From Malachius bipustulatus (taxonomy: Eukaryota > Arthropoda > Insecta > Coleoptera > Melyridae), in assembly GCA_910589415.1 (NCBI GenBank), contig OU342633.1, positions 13,306,858 through 13,370,857 of the forward strand: DNA of 64,000 nt, in the 5' to 3' direction. This document shows, piece after piece, positions 31,976 to 43,009 of this stretch. The translations under genes were made by a program, and so were the position numbers. Positions within the stretch are counted from its first letter, which is position 1. The number at the start of each line of letters is the position of its first letter. The notes beneath the pieces are model-generated. The model did no database searches. It saw only the letters and a list, made by a program, of their open reading frames with translations, and was not told the DNA's origin.

Positions 31976-32360
31976 TAATGTTAACTTCTGTAAATCTGTC
32001 GATGTGAACCCGGCAGCCCGGTGACCAAACAACAGAAGCATATTCCAGACGTAATCTAACAAGGGTATTATAGTACAGGCAAGATATTGTGTCAATATTC
32101 GAAAAGTCACTCGAATTTCTTATAACAAATCCCAATGTTCTCAGAGACGATCTAACTAAATAATCGATATGTTGATTAAACGATAGCAATGAGTCAAAAA
32201 AGAGACACGAAGATCTTTAAATTTGAAACGAACCGAAATCCATTCAAATAAAAAATATCACCTTTACCCAACACCGCCAAATTTTTTTCGCTTATCATCC
32301 GAGAAATCGCCAGCTTCCAAGGATAAAAATTTCTTTTAAAGTTTAAATATTTCAACCAAG
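31976..32360 (-). pseudogene. Jockey-type LINE ORF2 C-terminal fragment
   Basis: The minus strand encodes FDSLLSFNQHIDYLVRSSLR, LGFVIRNSSDF, and LRLEYASVVWSPGC, the region downstream of the polymerase motifs in jockey-like LINEs. Upstream it reads LAVLGKGDIFYLNG. It is cut on both sides by other elements. The RT part at 36175-37205 is the same LINE class but not contiguous. Confidence 0.7.
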
Positions 32361-32368
32361 ATGTTCTA

Positions 32369-33590
32369 TTAACACGTTCGCGACGTTGTGCGCCACCGGT
32401 GGTACATACGGGTTATTATTTATAGCCGTGATGTACCACCGGTGGCACATGCTTTATAAGCAGATACATTCTATTAGAAACCCAACGGTTGTTTGTAGGA
32501 CTTTGAATGTATATCAAGGCTAGAAGTACAGGATGTGTTTTTTAACAAGCCGCGACCGTTTTCAAAATTGATTTTTTTTTTCGGAGATATTGGCGAAAAT
32601 TCAAAAAGCAAATTTCCTGCATCACAATGTTTATTTAGAGCATAACAAAATAAAAAAGAGATCCATTCTACAAGTAATTAGAATAACAAATAAAAAATTA
32701 CCAATAATTCGAAAACAGTAACAGAAAAAAATACTTCTTTTTCCAAAATAAGAATACACAAACAGCAAACTTATACTTATAAGCAATGTTTTTCATTGAA
32801 GCACTCCAAACACATTGGTGGCTTACCATCACAATCATCACAACATGTCATTATTCGTTTGGTAGTTTTTCTGGCTTCTTGTGTGCCTTTTTCTTTCTGT
32901 AATTTTTCATAGCAATAACCACATCTTTTACGATTCTTGCGTGCAGTACCCTCAAATTTCTTCAATTTATGAATGACTTTCCTCTTTTTGTTCCCCTGAA
33001 CAACTGAGTTTTCATTACTTCCTTCTTTTTCTTCATCATTTAGGAGGTCATTTATCAGAGCTTCTCTAAATTTTAACATATCAAGCTTCTTTCTGTTATT
33101 TTTATTGTAGATAACTCATGCATTTACCACAGATGTTTGGTCATTCGTGGTACAATATATATGGTCTTTCGTAGACAAGTGTAATATGAAGACATCTGGT
33201 CTGACACGTCTACACCTTTTTTTGCTTTATTGTAGTCAATGACTGCTTTTGGTTTTAGTATAAGTTCGCCTTTCCTGTTTCGTTTCCCTGTTGAGACTAG
33301 CTCATCCATGTGTTCTGATACGGTAGTTATCATGAGGACTGATCGTTTATCTTGCCATTTTAGAACTCTTACACCATTGTCATTTTCCATTCCATATATT
33401 TGTCCTTTGTTCAGCTTTTTTCTGCAAACACCTTTGGCATTATCTCTTCGATTTATTCGCAGCGTGCCACAGGTATATGTTTGGTTTTGTATACAAAATT
33501 CAGACAATTTCACACTATTGTAGAAATTATCTGCATATAAAATTCGGCCTTCATTTTCAAACCTTCCATTAGTTTTAGTGTTATATTAAT
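32369..33590 (-). mobile_element. PiggyBac-type transposon, 3' part
   Basis: TTAA at 32369-32372 is followed by CACGTTCGCGACG and two copies of CCACCGGTGG (32391-32401 and 32436-32446) in a short inverted arrangement, the kind of end seen in piggyBac-like elements. The C-terminal half of the transposase lies inside. The 5' part is missing beyond 33590, where a retrocopied gene starts. Confidence 0.65.
32777..33590 (-). pseudogene. PiggyBac transposase, C-terminal half
   Basis: The frame starts within GRILYADNFYNSVKLSEF (second catalytic Asp, 33545). It continues with TYTCGTLRINRRDN, KWQDKRSVLMITTV, and NKAKKGVDVSDQMSSYYTCL (third Asp region, 33200). A frameshift near 33110-33150 separates LKFREALINDLLN and the Cys-rich end CGYCYEKL ... 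CCDDCDGKPPMCLECFNEKH, the zinc domain typical of piggyBac. One small repair point and a missing N-terminus are the only damage, so it is a recent copy. Confidence 0.85.
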
Positions 33591-35228
33591 TGCCGATCCG
33601 GAATATTTAAGGAGAAAATGCGATGAAATTGGAAAAAGCAAGGAACTGTTGGCGAAGTTCATCAGTAATGCATTGGAACGACGAGATTATCCAAAACTAA
33701 AAAAATTATTTAGGGAAACAACAATTATGCTCACAGATTAAGGTTAAAAAATTCCTGAAAATAATTCCAAACCCAAAAGAGGTTTTTAAAGACCCAAAAA
33801 GAATTGTAAAAATGGATCCTGAATCAATGTATTATGTCAACATATTCTTAAAAAATCATTTTTCAAGGTTGCCAGTAAGAGCAATAAGCAATGCATTTAA
33901 CAAAAATGGCCACAGACTACTGCCAACATTTTTGAAGTCTTAGAAAAGGAACTTGAAGGACTTGCGATGAAAAGCAAGAGAAAATCAGTCCCCTTAACCA
34001 TGAATCTCTTAAATATTCCGTTGTTACAAGAAATTGCCTACATTCAGCATAAACAGGAAATTGAAACATACATTGCTGAAAAGGAAAAAAAAGAGCTTTA
34101 AAACCCCAGTTAGCTAAAGATAATGGTTTGCTGGTAACATGTCAATGCTGTTATGATGGAGAAGTAATGCCTAAGGATGTTTTTAACTGTGATAAGGGTT
34201 GCACTTTCTGTAGAAACTGTCTTAAACGAAGCACCGAAATCACTTTTGCTGATGCAAAACTCGATTTTCCATGTTTGAGTAATTGTTCAGGAGAGTTTTC
34301 TTTACATACGTATGTATATACATATATATATAAATACATAAATAGGATATATAAATACATATCATATGTTTTCAAAAATCGCGCAGAAGAAAGCTCTAAA
34401 TGAAGTGAAAGCTGCCGGTCTAGAAGACTTGGAAATGTTCCTATTCTGTGATTTTGCTTCGATTTCGCCGGAAGGCACCGAAGTATTCCAGTGTTTGAAT
34501 CCTGAATGCATGAAGGATTCCTGTCGCCAGTGCAAGGAGACTTCACACATTCCACTCAAGTGTGAGGAAGTTGAACGTGATGCGATGAAGTGAAAGCTAG
34601 GACCTATATTGAAAACAAAATGACTGACGCTTTGCTGCGCGAATGTTATAAATGTAAATTAAAGTTTTACAAAGAGGAGGGCTGTAATGAAATGACTTGA
34701 AGCTGTGGTGCAACAATGTGTTATGTCTGTAAGCAACCTATAACAGACTACAAACATTTCAATGGTTTAGGCGGTACCAACCACCATTTGTGTCCTTTGT
34801 ACAGCGACACAAATTCTCAGAATGCTCGTGATGTTTTGAAAGGAGTAGAGGAAGCGAAAGCTACAATTGGTGCCAAGGATAATCCAAATAAACTGAAGAC
34901 TGACCCGACTGCAGTTATTGAAAAACATTTTCAGGAACGAGCAAAAAAGTTACCTCCAGTCCATCCTGTTATTCAAGCTCATCACAATCATTATCTTCAA
35001 CGAGGCCAGGCAATAAACCATCCGTTAGGCAGATTGCCTCCTAATCAAATATTGATACCAGCAGCCCAATTTATGCAGATAATCCAGATGAGGAATGGCC
35101 TAGACGACATGGAAAGAAGACTTACAAACTTCGAGAGGCATCCTAACAGGCATGGAGCCGCGAAATTATTGCAACATCTCAGAAGGGATTTCGAAGGTAT
35201 GGAGGAGCAAAATCACCAACATGATTAA
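33590..35228 (+). pseudogene. RNF216: RNF216-like (Triad3) RBR E3 ligase, processed pseudogene
   Basis: Plus-strand reading gives an N-terminal helical part (PEYLRRKCDEIGKSKELLAK), then CQCCYDGEVMPKDVFNC with RNCLKR (RING1). After a TA-rich insertion at about 34305-34365 come CDFASISPEGTEVFQC and CRQCKETSHIPLKC (IBR). Next is CYKCKLKFYKEEGCNEM, a TGA where the family has Cys, CGATMCYVC (RING2), and a helical C-terminus to 35228. RBR ligases transfer ubiquitin through a RING2 Cys, and here that region holds the stop. Frameshifts lie near 33735, 33930, 34100 and 34590. No introns are seen, so a retrocopy is likely. Confidence 0.8.
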
Positions 35229-36174
35229 TAGTTTTCCTCAAGAAGATGTCTAACTCTGAAAATTATTTCCATCATAATACATAATGTAAACGTGTTCACC
35301 TTACGTTGCAATGATAATCTCATCGTTTATAATTATATTATAAATATATTATGGTAAATCCCGAAACCGGTAGACGAGCTATTCTATTTATAATTATATA
35401 CTCATTGACCAAACTGTCTTTTATTTATTACCGTTGAATTTCAGTATACTCTGCCATCCCTCCAATATTTTAATGATTTTTCTGCTATTAAAGTGCGCGA
35501 CCGTTGATTTGAGGGATCATAGAGAGTTCCCTACGGGGGATATTACTTATTATAAACATGTATCCATCACGCCCTCGCCTACCAACATTCATAATGAGTA
35601 ATTGGCATGTAAAATCAAATTAATGCAAATGCCGCTTCCCTGATGAAAAAGTTAGGGAGACAGATATATAATTCAAGACTATAAAATTAAAAAAAAATAT
35701 TGAAATTGTACGCTTTGGCATTCTTAATTTTGATATTTGAATTTCAACAATTTCAAAATAATTGTTGAGGTAATTATAAATAATTATTATTATCAATTCT
35801 CTCATTTCATATATTTTTTATTAACGATTACATGTAATATAATGATATAATTGTGATGAATAGAAGACAATATATTATGAAAAAAATTAATCCGCTGTCG
35901 CCCTCTAGCGGTTTGTAAAACTAAACAACGAGTTACTGATCACTTTATACATGCACCCACTTGCGGTAACTTATTATATATTTTTTAATCATCGATCATT
36001 TCTCGTAATGTCAAGTAATTGTTCACATATTTGAACAAAGTCTTGAATACATAGTGATAACATAAAATATTTAATAGAAAGATGGATTTCGTCCGCAATA
36101 CGTAAGGGCAAGATTTTTTGCTAGATTTGGCAACGCCGCAGAGTGGCCGATCTGCAATCGTTTAGATCAACAAA
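35229..36174. other. 3' UTR-like sequence, then AT-rich spacer
   Basis: The first 100-200 bases probably continue the 3' UTR of the retrocopy. The rest is AT-rich with no recognised gene. I see no clear poly-A tail or target duplication that would mark the end of the retrocopy. Confidence 0.35.
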
Positions 36175-37205
36175 CTAGCTCCTATCCAGCAAATAACTTT
36201 CCATCAGCTGAATAAAGCCATTAGTAAGGCCAAAATTCTGGAGTTTAGAAATAAGAAGACCGTGATGAAGGCTGTCAAATGCTTTACTAAGGTCCGTATA
36301 TATCACGTCCACCTGAGTTCCGGCGTCAAGAGATTCTGCAATAAACTGGTTCATAACAGATAGATTTGTCTGAGTAGACCTACCAGCAATGAAACCATGC
36401 TGGCAGGTTGAGAGCCTGCGTGCGACCCAGGACGATACTTGGTTATGGAGACAAAATTCAAAGAGTTTGGAAAAGTTATTGAGTAATGCGATTGGACGGT
36501 AGTTGGATATATCCGATTTGTCACCCTTCTTGTGAATTGGAATAATTTGAGCTGTTTTCCATTTCATAGGGAAGTAGCCGCTGCTTAATATCGGATTAAA
36601 GAAATGTGTCAGTGGCTCCAGCAGTACCTGTATACAATCCTTCACAAAGAAGGGCGGGATATTCTCTCCAGAGGTCAAAGTAGGTTTCATTTTTTTAGCC
36701 TCAAGTTAATAAATCGGTGTCTGTGAGTTTACCAGACATAGGAATAGTGACATTATCGTGCAAAACAGCTGCTGAAGACAAATTGGCTCGCCATCTCACA
36801 TTGGTCGACACTATCTCCACCAGAAACGAAAGTCCCGAAACATTCCTCTTATTGTTTACGTAGGACCAGAACCTTGTGGTATCTAGCCCAATGTTACTTT
36901 GTTTGTCATAGATAAATGTTTGATGTGCGATCTTTATATCATGTTTTAATCTGGATCTGATAAGCTTGAACTTATCGTACGATTGGGACATTTGAGGGTA
37001 TGCAGTTTCGCCAGTACTTGTGTTTGAGTTTTAGGCTGTAAATTATCTCCCTGGAGAACCAGGGTGGATATTTACGCTTCACCGACGGGGACGTTTTCGG
37101 AATGAATTGATCAAATAATGAGTAGATATTTTTTATCTTTCCGATACCTCTTTCCGACGTTTTGGAAGGTAAGTAGTTCGTTAGATTCTCGTAGTCCTTG
37201 ATGCT
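36175..37205 (-). pseudogene. Jockey/CR1-type LINE reverse transcriptase fragment
   Basis: The minus strand reads YPPWFSREIIYSLKLKHKYW (about 37060), then RFWSYVNNKRNVSG, a frame change near 36700, and PPFFVKDCIQVLL, PMKWKTAQIIPIHKKGDKSD, NYRPIALLN, CQHGFIAGRSTQTNL and VIYTDLSKAFDSL (RT motifs 0-3). It ends at YLLDRS, just before the QGS and YADD motifs. RT copies element RNA into DNA. The catalytic YxDD is lost by truncation. Confidence 0.85.
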
Positions 37206-37248
37206 CGGACACTACACTGAACTGCACACTAATTTTTGGAATCACGAA

Positions 37249-37268
37249 AATCCGGCAAGACTGCGCCA
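37249..37268 (-). promoter_or_regulatory. Primer-binding site, tRNA-Ser type
   Basis: The minus strand reads TGGCGCAGTC followed by TTGCCGGATT. It is the same type as at 28467-28484. It lies directly after the presumed LTR at 37270-37935, so that LTR acts as a 5' LTR for whatever lay at lower coordinates. A LINE now begins 45 bp further on. Confidence 0.7.
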
Positions 37269-37269
37269 G

Positions 37270-37935
37270 TTATGTTTTAACTTCCCAAATATGCCTTTTT
37301 AAAAGGTTGAATTTTATTTAGGGACAGGATAAAACTTTGAAGTCTACTACAGTAATAGACCATGTCCGTGAACTGCTGATTATATTTTCAAGTAGGGTTT
37401 ACACTTTGGATTTAATACTAAAATAACAATAGGCTATGCCCGTAAACTACGATGTGTCCTAGTCGAAGATTTAAAGTGGACTTAATTCTAAAATAATATC
37501 CAGGAGCTAACTTGCTGCTGCTATCCAAGTTTACAGGTGTTTATATTTACTTGGTGAGCAGGACCATGATACCGTGGGACTAGGATGACAGCGAAGAATA
37601 CGCAACGTTGCATTTATTTATTTCCAGTGGCGTGATCTCATCCTGATGACTCCTCCCCGGCAAGATGGGAATTCATGGACGGAAATTGATTCTCAAAATT
37701 TTGAGAAAATTATAGTTTTGAAATCAACAGAAGGCCATGAATTGTTCATCAGAAAATATAATTAAAAATGATATCAATAATACAATCAATAAAGTACTAC
37801 GTACTCATCAATTATAGGTAATGGTAATATTGAACTTAAATGCTAGTAAAAATAAACATTTTGTTAGAATACAAGCCAAGTGCTAGTATGAGCATACAAT
37901 TGAATTATAAGTGTAAACAGTGCCATTGGTTTGTT
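37270..37935 (-). repeat. Probable errantivirus-type LTR
   Basis: Bounded on one side by the end of an env frame (37939) and on the other by a primer-binding site (37268). It contains AATAAA on the minus strand near 37308. Two partly similar blocks, each with an ATGTCCGTGAAC/ATGCCCGTAAAC word, occur at about 37360 and 37430. No second LTR copy is in the window, so the outer boundary is inferred. Confidence 0.45.
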
Positions 37936-37938
37936 TAA

Positions 37939-38561
37939 TTATTTTCGCAGTGTGGGTGTAGGAAAGATTCCTAATTGACCTTCTTCTTCTGCATCCACAC
38001 TATTCTTCAAATGTCTACGAAAACAATAATTTCTTTTGTAGTAAATCACATATAGTGCTATGTTTGAATGGAACCAAATGGTTTTGGTTATTGATTGATT
38101 CGGAATCGAATCATTGATTTTCAAAGTTAAATAGCTCATTTTTGTCATAGCTCAAGGTTTATGATGGACTTTAAATTCAGTAGTATCGGTTTTACATTCA
38201 TAACTTCCTCGTTGATTGGTGGAAGATACACAGGTTCCTTTTTAAGGGTGCCTTCTAAATTAATAAATGTAAAATCTTTGGTAGTAAAGGAACATGAATA
38301 TGGAACATCAATTAAAAATACACCTTTAAGGTTATGCACTTCTTCGTTACCGCACTTTTCGTGGATTAGAGTCTGTTTAGGTAAAATTACCAAGTATTTT
38401 TGATCACTAATAGTTTCCACTAACGAATCATTCACTTCTACAGGTATATGCTTACAATTAGGATATTTATTGACTTTCAATCGGTTTCTTACACAAGAAT
38501 CCTGTTGAAAATTTTTCTCGATCTTTTCGATCGTCAATGAGTAATAAAATTGTCTTTGCAA
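37939..38561 (-). pseudogene. Errantivirus env-like gene fragment
   Basis: The minus-strand frame 38561-38145 resembles the envelope protein of insect errantiviruses (related to baculovirus F proteins): regularly spaced Cys, a VILP motif and LKGVFLIDVPYSC. A frame change near 38148 leads to the C-terminal part with a short hydrophobic stretch (FHSNIALYVIYY) and a basic/acidic tail to 37939. The N-terminal half, including signal peptide and cleavage site, is absent. It is a broken endogenous remnant next to an LTR. Confidence 0.6.
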
Positions 38562-39190
38562 GTATTGACAATTAGATTTTAAGTAAACGATTCAATTTTC
38601 GTGCATTGCTACGTACGGTGTGGGTGGAATTATTACTGTATTATTGGTGGTTGGAGTTGAGTACAGATGATAAAGGTATGATAAAGGGAAATAGGGATGG
38701 ATGGATGGATGGATGGATATCATCTGGCAATTCCGTTGCTTTGTGTGCCAAATTTTTCAAGTTATTGCAGAGAGGAAAGTGGGTTCTGTTGCAAAACCGC
38801 CATGATTTCGATGTCAATTGAAGAGATTGATGTATCGTGGCATTGCAAAGAGGTGAAACTGACGTTAGATGGCTACCTGTTTGACGGGACGGTGCTTTAC
38901 ACTGCTAGTAGGATCAATCCTGATCCGAGGTAGTTTGTCGTACAGAACATCCAGTTTGATGCCAGCAGCTGACGGTATTGAACGCAACCAGAGTGTGGGG
39001 GATAACAAAATTGCAAGCATGGTAATATTGGGCTAGGAAAACTGTTTATTGATTTAGTCCCGAGGCAGTTAGATGAAAATTTTCCACTGAAGGTGGCTCA
39101 GTTTCTTCGCCCTCCACTGAAATTCACATTCTCCTGAGAGTGAAATATTCTTGAGATACATAATCATTGGAGAAATGATTATTTTCGATA
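38562..39190. other. Unassigned, probably degraded Ty3 internal sequence
   Basis: A (GGAT)n run at 38697-38717 is the only clear structure. Both strands have 70-80-codon ORFs here but none is recognisable. The position between gag and env remnants suggests lost pol sequence. Confidence 0.3.
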
Positions 39191-40239
39191 TTACCCTCCT
39201 CGTAATAATTCGGGTAAATCTACTTCGTCTACAGGTTGTGGTTGTATTTGCAACCCTTCGAGACGTCCTTCACGAAATTTATTTGCAGTTTGGGTTTCCC
39301 GGAAGTTGGTGTTTTGGGCCTGTGTACTATTGGGAAATCGATTATTAGGTCGATAACCTATTGACATAGGAGTTGGTTTGTTACTCTGTGCGTTGTTTCT
39401 GCTAATTTGACCATTAGACTGGAACACATTTAGTTGGAATGATGGATGTTCCGGGCGAGTTCCGAACTAATTTGGAAGGTTTGGAATTGTCCTATTCGTA
39501 GGTAAAGGTTGATTATTCCTAAAGAAAGAGTTCATGTTGGGCAAAAATTGCCTAGGTACGAGTGGGTTATTTGAGGAACGGGAGGCGTGACTTTAACAGG
39601 AGGCCTCTGAACTTTATCCTGGGGATGTTTACTGATATAATTTAGAACAATTCTTGTTGCTTCGTTAAGAGATCTAGGGGACCTGATATCTAAAATAGTC
39701 TGTAGCATCGGTTGGCAGTTTCTATATAAAACTTCTACCGCGGTCTGCTTGTTAATCTCTTTATGAATAATTTTTTGATTATTGCTAATGTTGTCGTCCA
39801 TGTACACTTTATGTCTAATTGAGATTGGAGAGATCTAATTCTTTCTATAAAGTCATTTAAATTTTCGTTATACCTTATTCTCAGCATTTTAATCTGATGG
39901 GCTTAAATTTTCCTATCTGTAAGGTCGCTAAATTTATTTCTTAGGGCATCGTTTATTGTCGGCCAATCGGTTATATCGGGTCGTCAAATTACAAAATCAT
40001 TAGCATCGCCTATCAATTTACTACAAATTAGACAATATACGTAATTATTAAGAGTAAAGTCAGTGGTGTTTCCATATTTTTGGAAATAAAGTTCAACCTT
40101 CAAAATTAATCTTTCTAATGCCAAAGGTTTTGCCATTAAATTTCGGAAGAATTTCTCCGTAACTTCTAGCCGCGAAGATTAAATTTTCTTTCCAGGGTTG
40201 AACTCCATTTGTATCGTCATTATTTTTTGGGAGTGCCAT
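39191..40239 (-). pseudogene. Errantivirus/Ty3-type gag, degenerate
   Basis: The minus strand begins MALPKNNDDTNG (40239). It passes through ITDWPTINDALRNKFSDLTD and IRYNENLNDFIERIRSLQSQ (about 39980-39830), then AVEVLYRNCQPMLQTILDIR, LNEATRIVLNYI (39807-39600) and an Asn/Gln/Pro-rich tail with NKPTPMSIGYRPNN (39427-39191). Stops occur near 40093, 39960 and 39530. The PTPMS element in the tail is shared with the gag at 18660-20408. With the env at 37939-38561 it may be the same element with pol lost. Confidence 0.65.
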
Positions 40240-40399
40240 TGTTGTGTGTAAATCTAAGTTTGTTGGAACCATCACACGGTTAAAAAGGCTGACATTCAAT
40301 TATGTTTATGGCGATCAAAAGTCTCCATGAGCGTGAAGTGAATATGTCTACAGGGTGATGGAAAAACGCCTATTCTCTATTTTTTTCTGTTCATCATTG

Positions 40400-40975
40400 G
40401 TAACTTCGTTATGGTGTGGATTATATCCATCTCTATCATGAGCGTAATTGTGAAGAACACAGAGCAAGCTTTAACTATATCCACAGCAAGTTTTGTTGAT
40501 ACGTCTAACGGGTGATGAAAAATTATCCATTTATTTGATAGGATGCGAATGCACATTCGACATACCTTCTTGCTCTGGTAAAACGGCAGTTAAAAATATT
40601 TTTTGTTAAAGATAAGTTGTTGCCACTAAAAGGGCGTAGTAAGTTAACAAAAGCCTCAACAATTACATAGGGTAGATCAGATCCGAATGCTTCTGAAGGC
40701 TCTGGAGGGGGAATAGGTATTGCATTTTCTTTTAATAACTTCAGAATGTAGTGCTTTTGAATACTGTCGAATCAAAATCTTTTCCATAGGCTCCAATATC
40801 TACGTAGGAAAATTTGTAGTCAGAATCCACAACTGCTAATAAAACAATAGAAAAATAATGTTTATAATATGAGGTAGAAGCTTTATTATAACTCACGTAA
40901 AACATTTGATTTTTACAATTTTTACAAACATGAAACATGAAACATCAAATAATATAAGTATTAAAAAAAAAATAA
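40400..40975 (-). pseudogene. PIF/Harbinger transposase, C-terminal half
   Basis: The minus strand reads SYYKHYFSIVLLAVVDSDYK, FSYVDIGAYGKDFDSTVF (second catalytic Asp, DDE_Tnp_4), then LPYVIVEAFVNLLRPFSGNN, FNCRFTRARRYVECAFA (third acid) and, after a frame change, HHPLDVSTKLAVDIVKAC and HNYAHDRDGY. This is the nuclease half of a HARBI1-like transposase. Its N-terminal part is at 44911-45060, on the far side of three inserted elements. Confidence 0.85.
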
Positions 40976-40992
40976 AATAATAAAAAATAGAA

Positions 40993-41815
40993 TCACAAAT
41001 AAAAAATTTCGTAAAACTCCCTTCCAGGTGGAAGTGTTCCCAACATTGAAGCTGCATTGCTTCTTTGTAGAGCAATGCTCATACGTTGGAACAGAAAATA
41101 CGTCGCACGGGATTCCTCCGTGACATTCGTAATTTTCTGACCAACCGATGTCAGAAATCTCAAGGCTTCATTACCCCAAACTCCTGAAGTTTCTTGCCCG
41201 ACAGGCATAAAAATGAAACGATCTTCAAGATTCCGGTATTTGTTTCTTTTTTTTTTTTGATTCTGCAGTATTTGCCGCAGACCCAGGACTGGAGGAAGTG
41301 GAATGAAGGTAAGATGCTGCATAGGTGTCTGCACAGGTATAATCCCATAGCAAGCATTTGCCTCTTTGCCATGGAGTCAATGTCATTCCATCAGGTTTCT
41401 TACCATCATCTCTAGAGCATCCCACAGGTTCTCTAATTACCGAAATTTGGGAAGATCTTAGAGCTCGGGAGATAATCTCGTTCGCCTCGGCATGGCGCGA
41501 AAGACGACCAGCACTGAATAGACACGACAGACCATGCAATCCTTTCGAAGATACTTCGTTTACGCAGCGGCAATGATGGAGATAACAGAAATCACAGCCT
41601 AAGCGAAATGCGATGGAAATACGAAAGCACTCATCTGAAAGGTGGGTCCAAGTTGAGGAGATGGAAGAGCATATAACCAGTCACCGGTATGTGGTTGAGA
41701 ATTAGAAAGAAGTCTAGCTTTGTCTTGTTGAGAGGTTGTTTCATGGATCAAGGAATCTAAACTTTTTTGAAAAGCAATCGTCTCCCACGAAGATTGAGAC
41801 AACATACTGAATATA
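40993..41815 (-). pseudogene. C-terminal domain of a multi-copy RT-type ORF
   Basis: The minus strand reads WETIAFQKSLDSLI, DKARLLSNSQPHTGDWLYAL, HGLSCLFSAGRLSRHAEANE, CSRDDGKKPDGMTLTPWQRG, KCLLWDYTCADTYAASYL, then FIFMPVGQETSGVWGNEALR and MSIALQRSNAASMLGT. This domain is widespread at the end of repeated RT-linked ORFs in invertebrates. The PDGMTxxPW...LLWDxT pattern looks like a PD-(D/E)xK nuclease core, which I infer rather than know. Frame changes occur near 41590 and 41260. The 5' end is cut by the hairpin element at 41816. Confidence 0.6.
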
Positions 41816-43005
41816 CAGGGTGTCCCATAATATGTGGGCAATCTCCCGGATTTGGGTAAATTTCGTAAAAATAAATGAAAAAATAGCTATAAAATTAATT
41901 CCTCAGAGACACCCCTACAAAGATATTAGCTGTTGAAGTTGAGGGTTGAAAATCAATTTTTTGCAATAACTTTTTTATTTCTTGACCGATTTTGATAATT
42001 TTTGGTTTTATTTTGTATTATTTGGGACTGCTTAGAATAGTGTTTCATAATCTTTGGTAGCACATACATAGACCTCGGGATGGCATAACCCCCTCATTCA
42101 CTTGAAAGAAAACAATAAAAATAATAATTTTACAGTTTTTTAAGGTTAATATTCTTTTTATTTGATATTTTTTACATCAAAAATGTCTCCTGATTTATTT
42201 CGATAGAGCGAACCGTTATCGAGATAAACGTCCTTCTAATAGGTGATGCGTCGCAGGAACTTTCTAAATTTCAAGTAAATTTTAAGAAGATGGCTGACCT
42301 TTGACAGTAAATTGAGCAGGAAACAAAACAATAACTTAATTAAATATACGTCAGCGTCAAAGATTTCATTTCATGCAGATTCAATTCTAACTGATTTTCT
42401 GCGTTTGTGTAACTCATTTTAAAATCAGTTAGAATTGAATCTGCATGAAATGAAATCTTTGACACTATTTGACGTGTATGTAATTAAGTTGTTGTTTTGT
42501 TTCCTGCTCAATTTACTGTCAAAGGTCAGCCATCCTGTTAAAATTTACTTGAAATTTAGAAAGTTCCTGCGACGCATCACCTATTAGAAGGACGTTTATC
42601 TCGATAACGGTTCGCTCTATCGAAATAAATCAGGAGACATTTTTGATGTAAAAAATGTCAAATAAAAAGAATATTAACCTTAAAAAACTGTAAAATTATT
42701 ATTTTTATTGTTTTCTTTCAAGTGAATGAGGGGGTTATGCCATCCCGAGGTCTATGTATGTGCTACCAGAGATTATGAAACACTATTCTAAACAGTCCCA
42801 AATAATACAAAATAAAACCAAAAATTATCAAAATCGGTCAAGAAATAAAAAAGTTATTGCAAAGAATTGATTTTCAACCCTCAACTTCAACAGCTAATAT
42901 CTTTGTAGGGGTGTCTCTGAGGAATTGTTTATAGCTATTTTTTCATTTATTTTTACGAAATTTACCCAAATCCGGGAGATTGCCCACATATTATGGGACA
43001 CCCTG
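41816..43005. mobile_element. 1.19-kb foldback element, near-perfect palindrome
   Basis: Two arms of about 583 bp (41816-42398 and 42421-43005) are almost identical in reverse complement, with a 22-bp loop. The ends read CAGGGTGTCCCATAATATGT and the element is flanked by TA on both sides (41814-41815, 43006-43007), as for Tc1/mariner-related elements. A small indel near 42345/42470 and a few substitutions separate the arms. No transposase is encoded, so it is a non-autonomous hairpin-type derivative. Confidence 0.95.
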
Positions 43006-43009
43006 TATA

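Noticed and set aside
31615..32007. Plus-strand ORF of 130 codons
   Set aside because: It is antisense to a clear DDE endonuclease fragment (PPYHWHYNLIELIW) and a LINE fragment.
32391..32446. CCACCGGTGG pairs as a regulatory operator
   Set aside because: They sit directly at the TTAA end of a piggyBac remnant, so a transposon terminal repeat is the simpler explanation.
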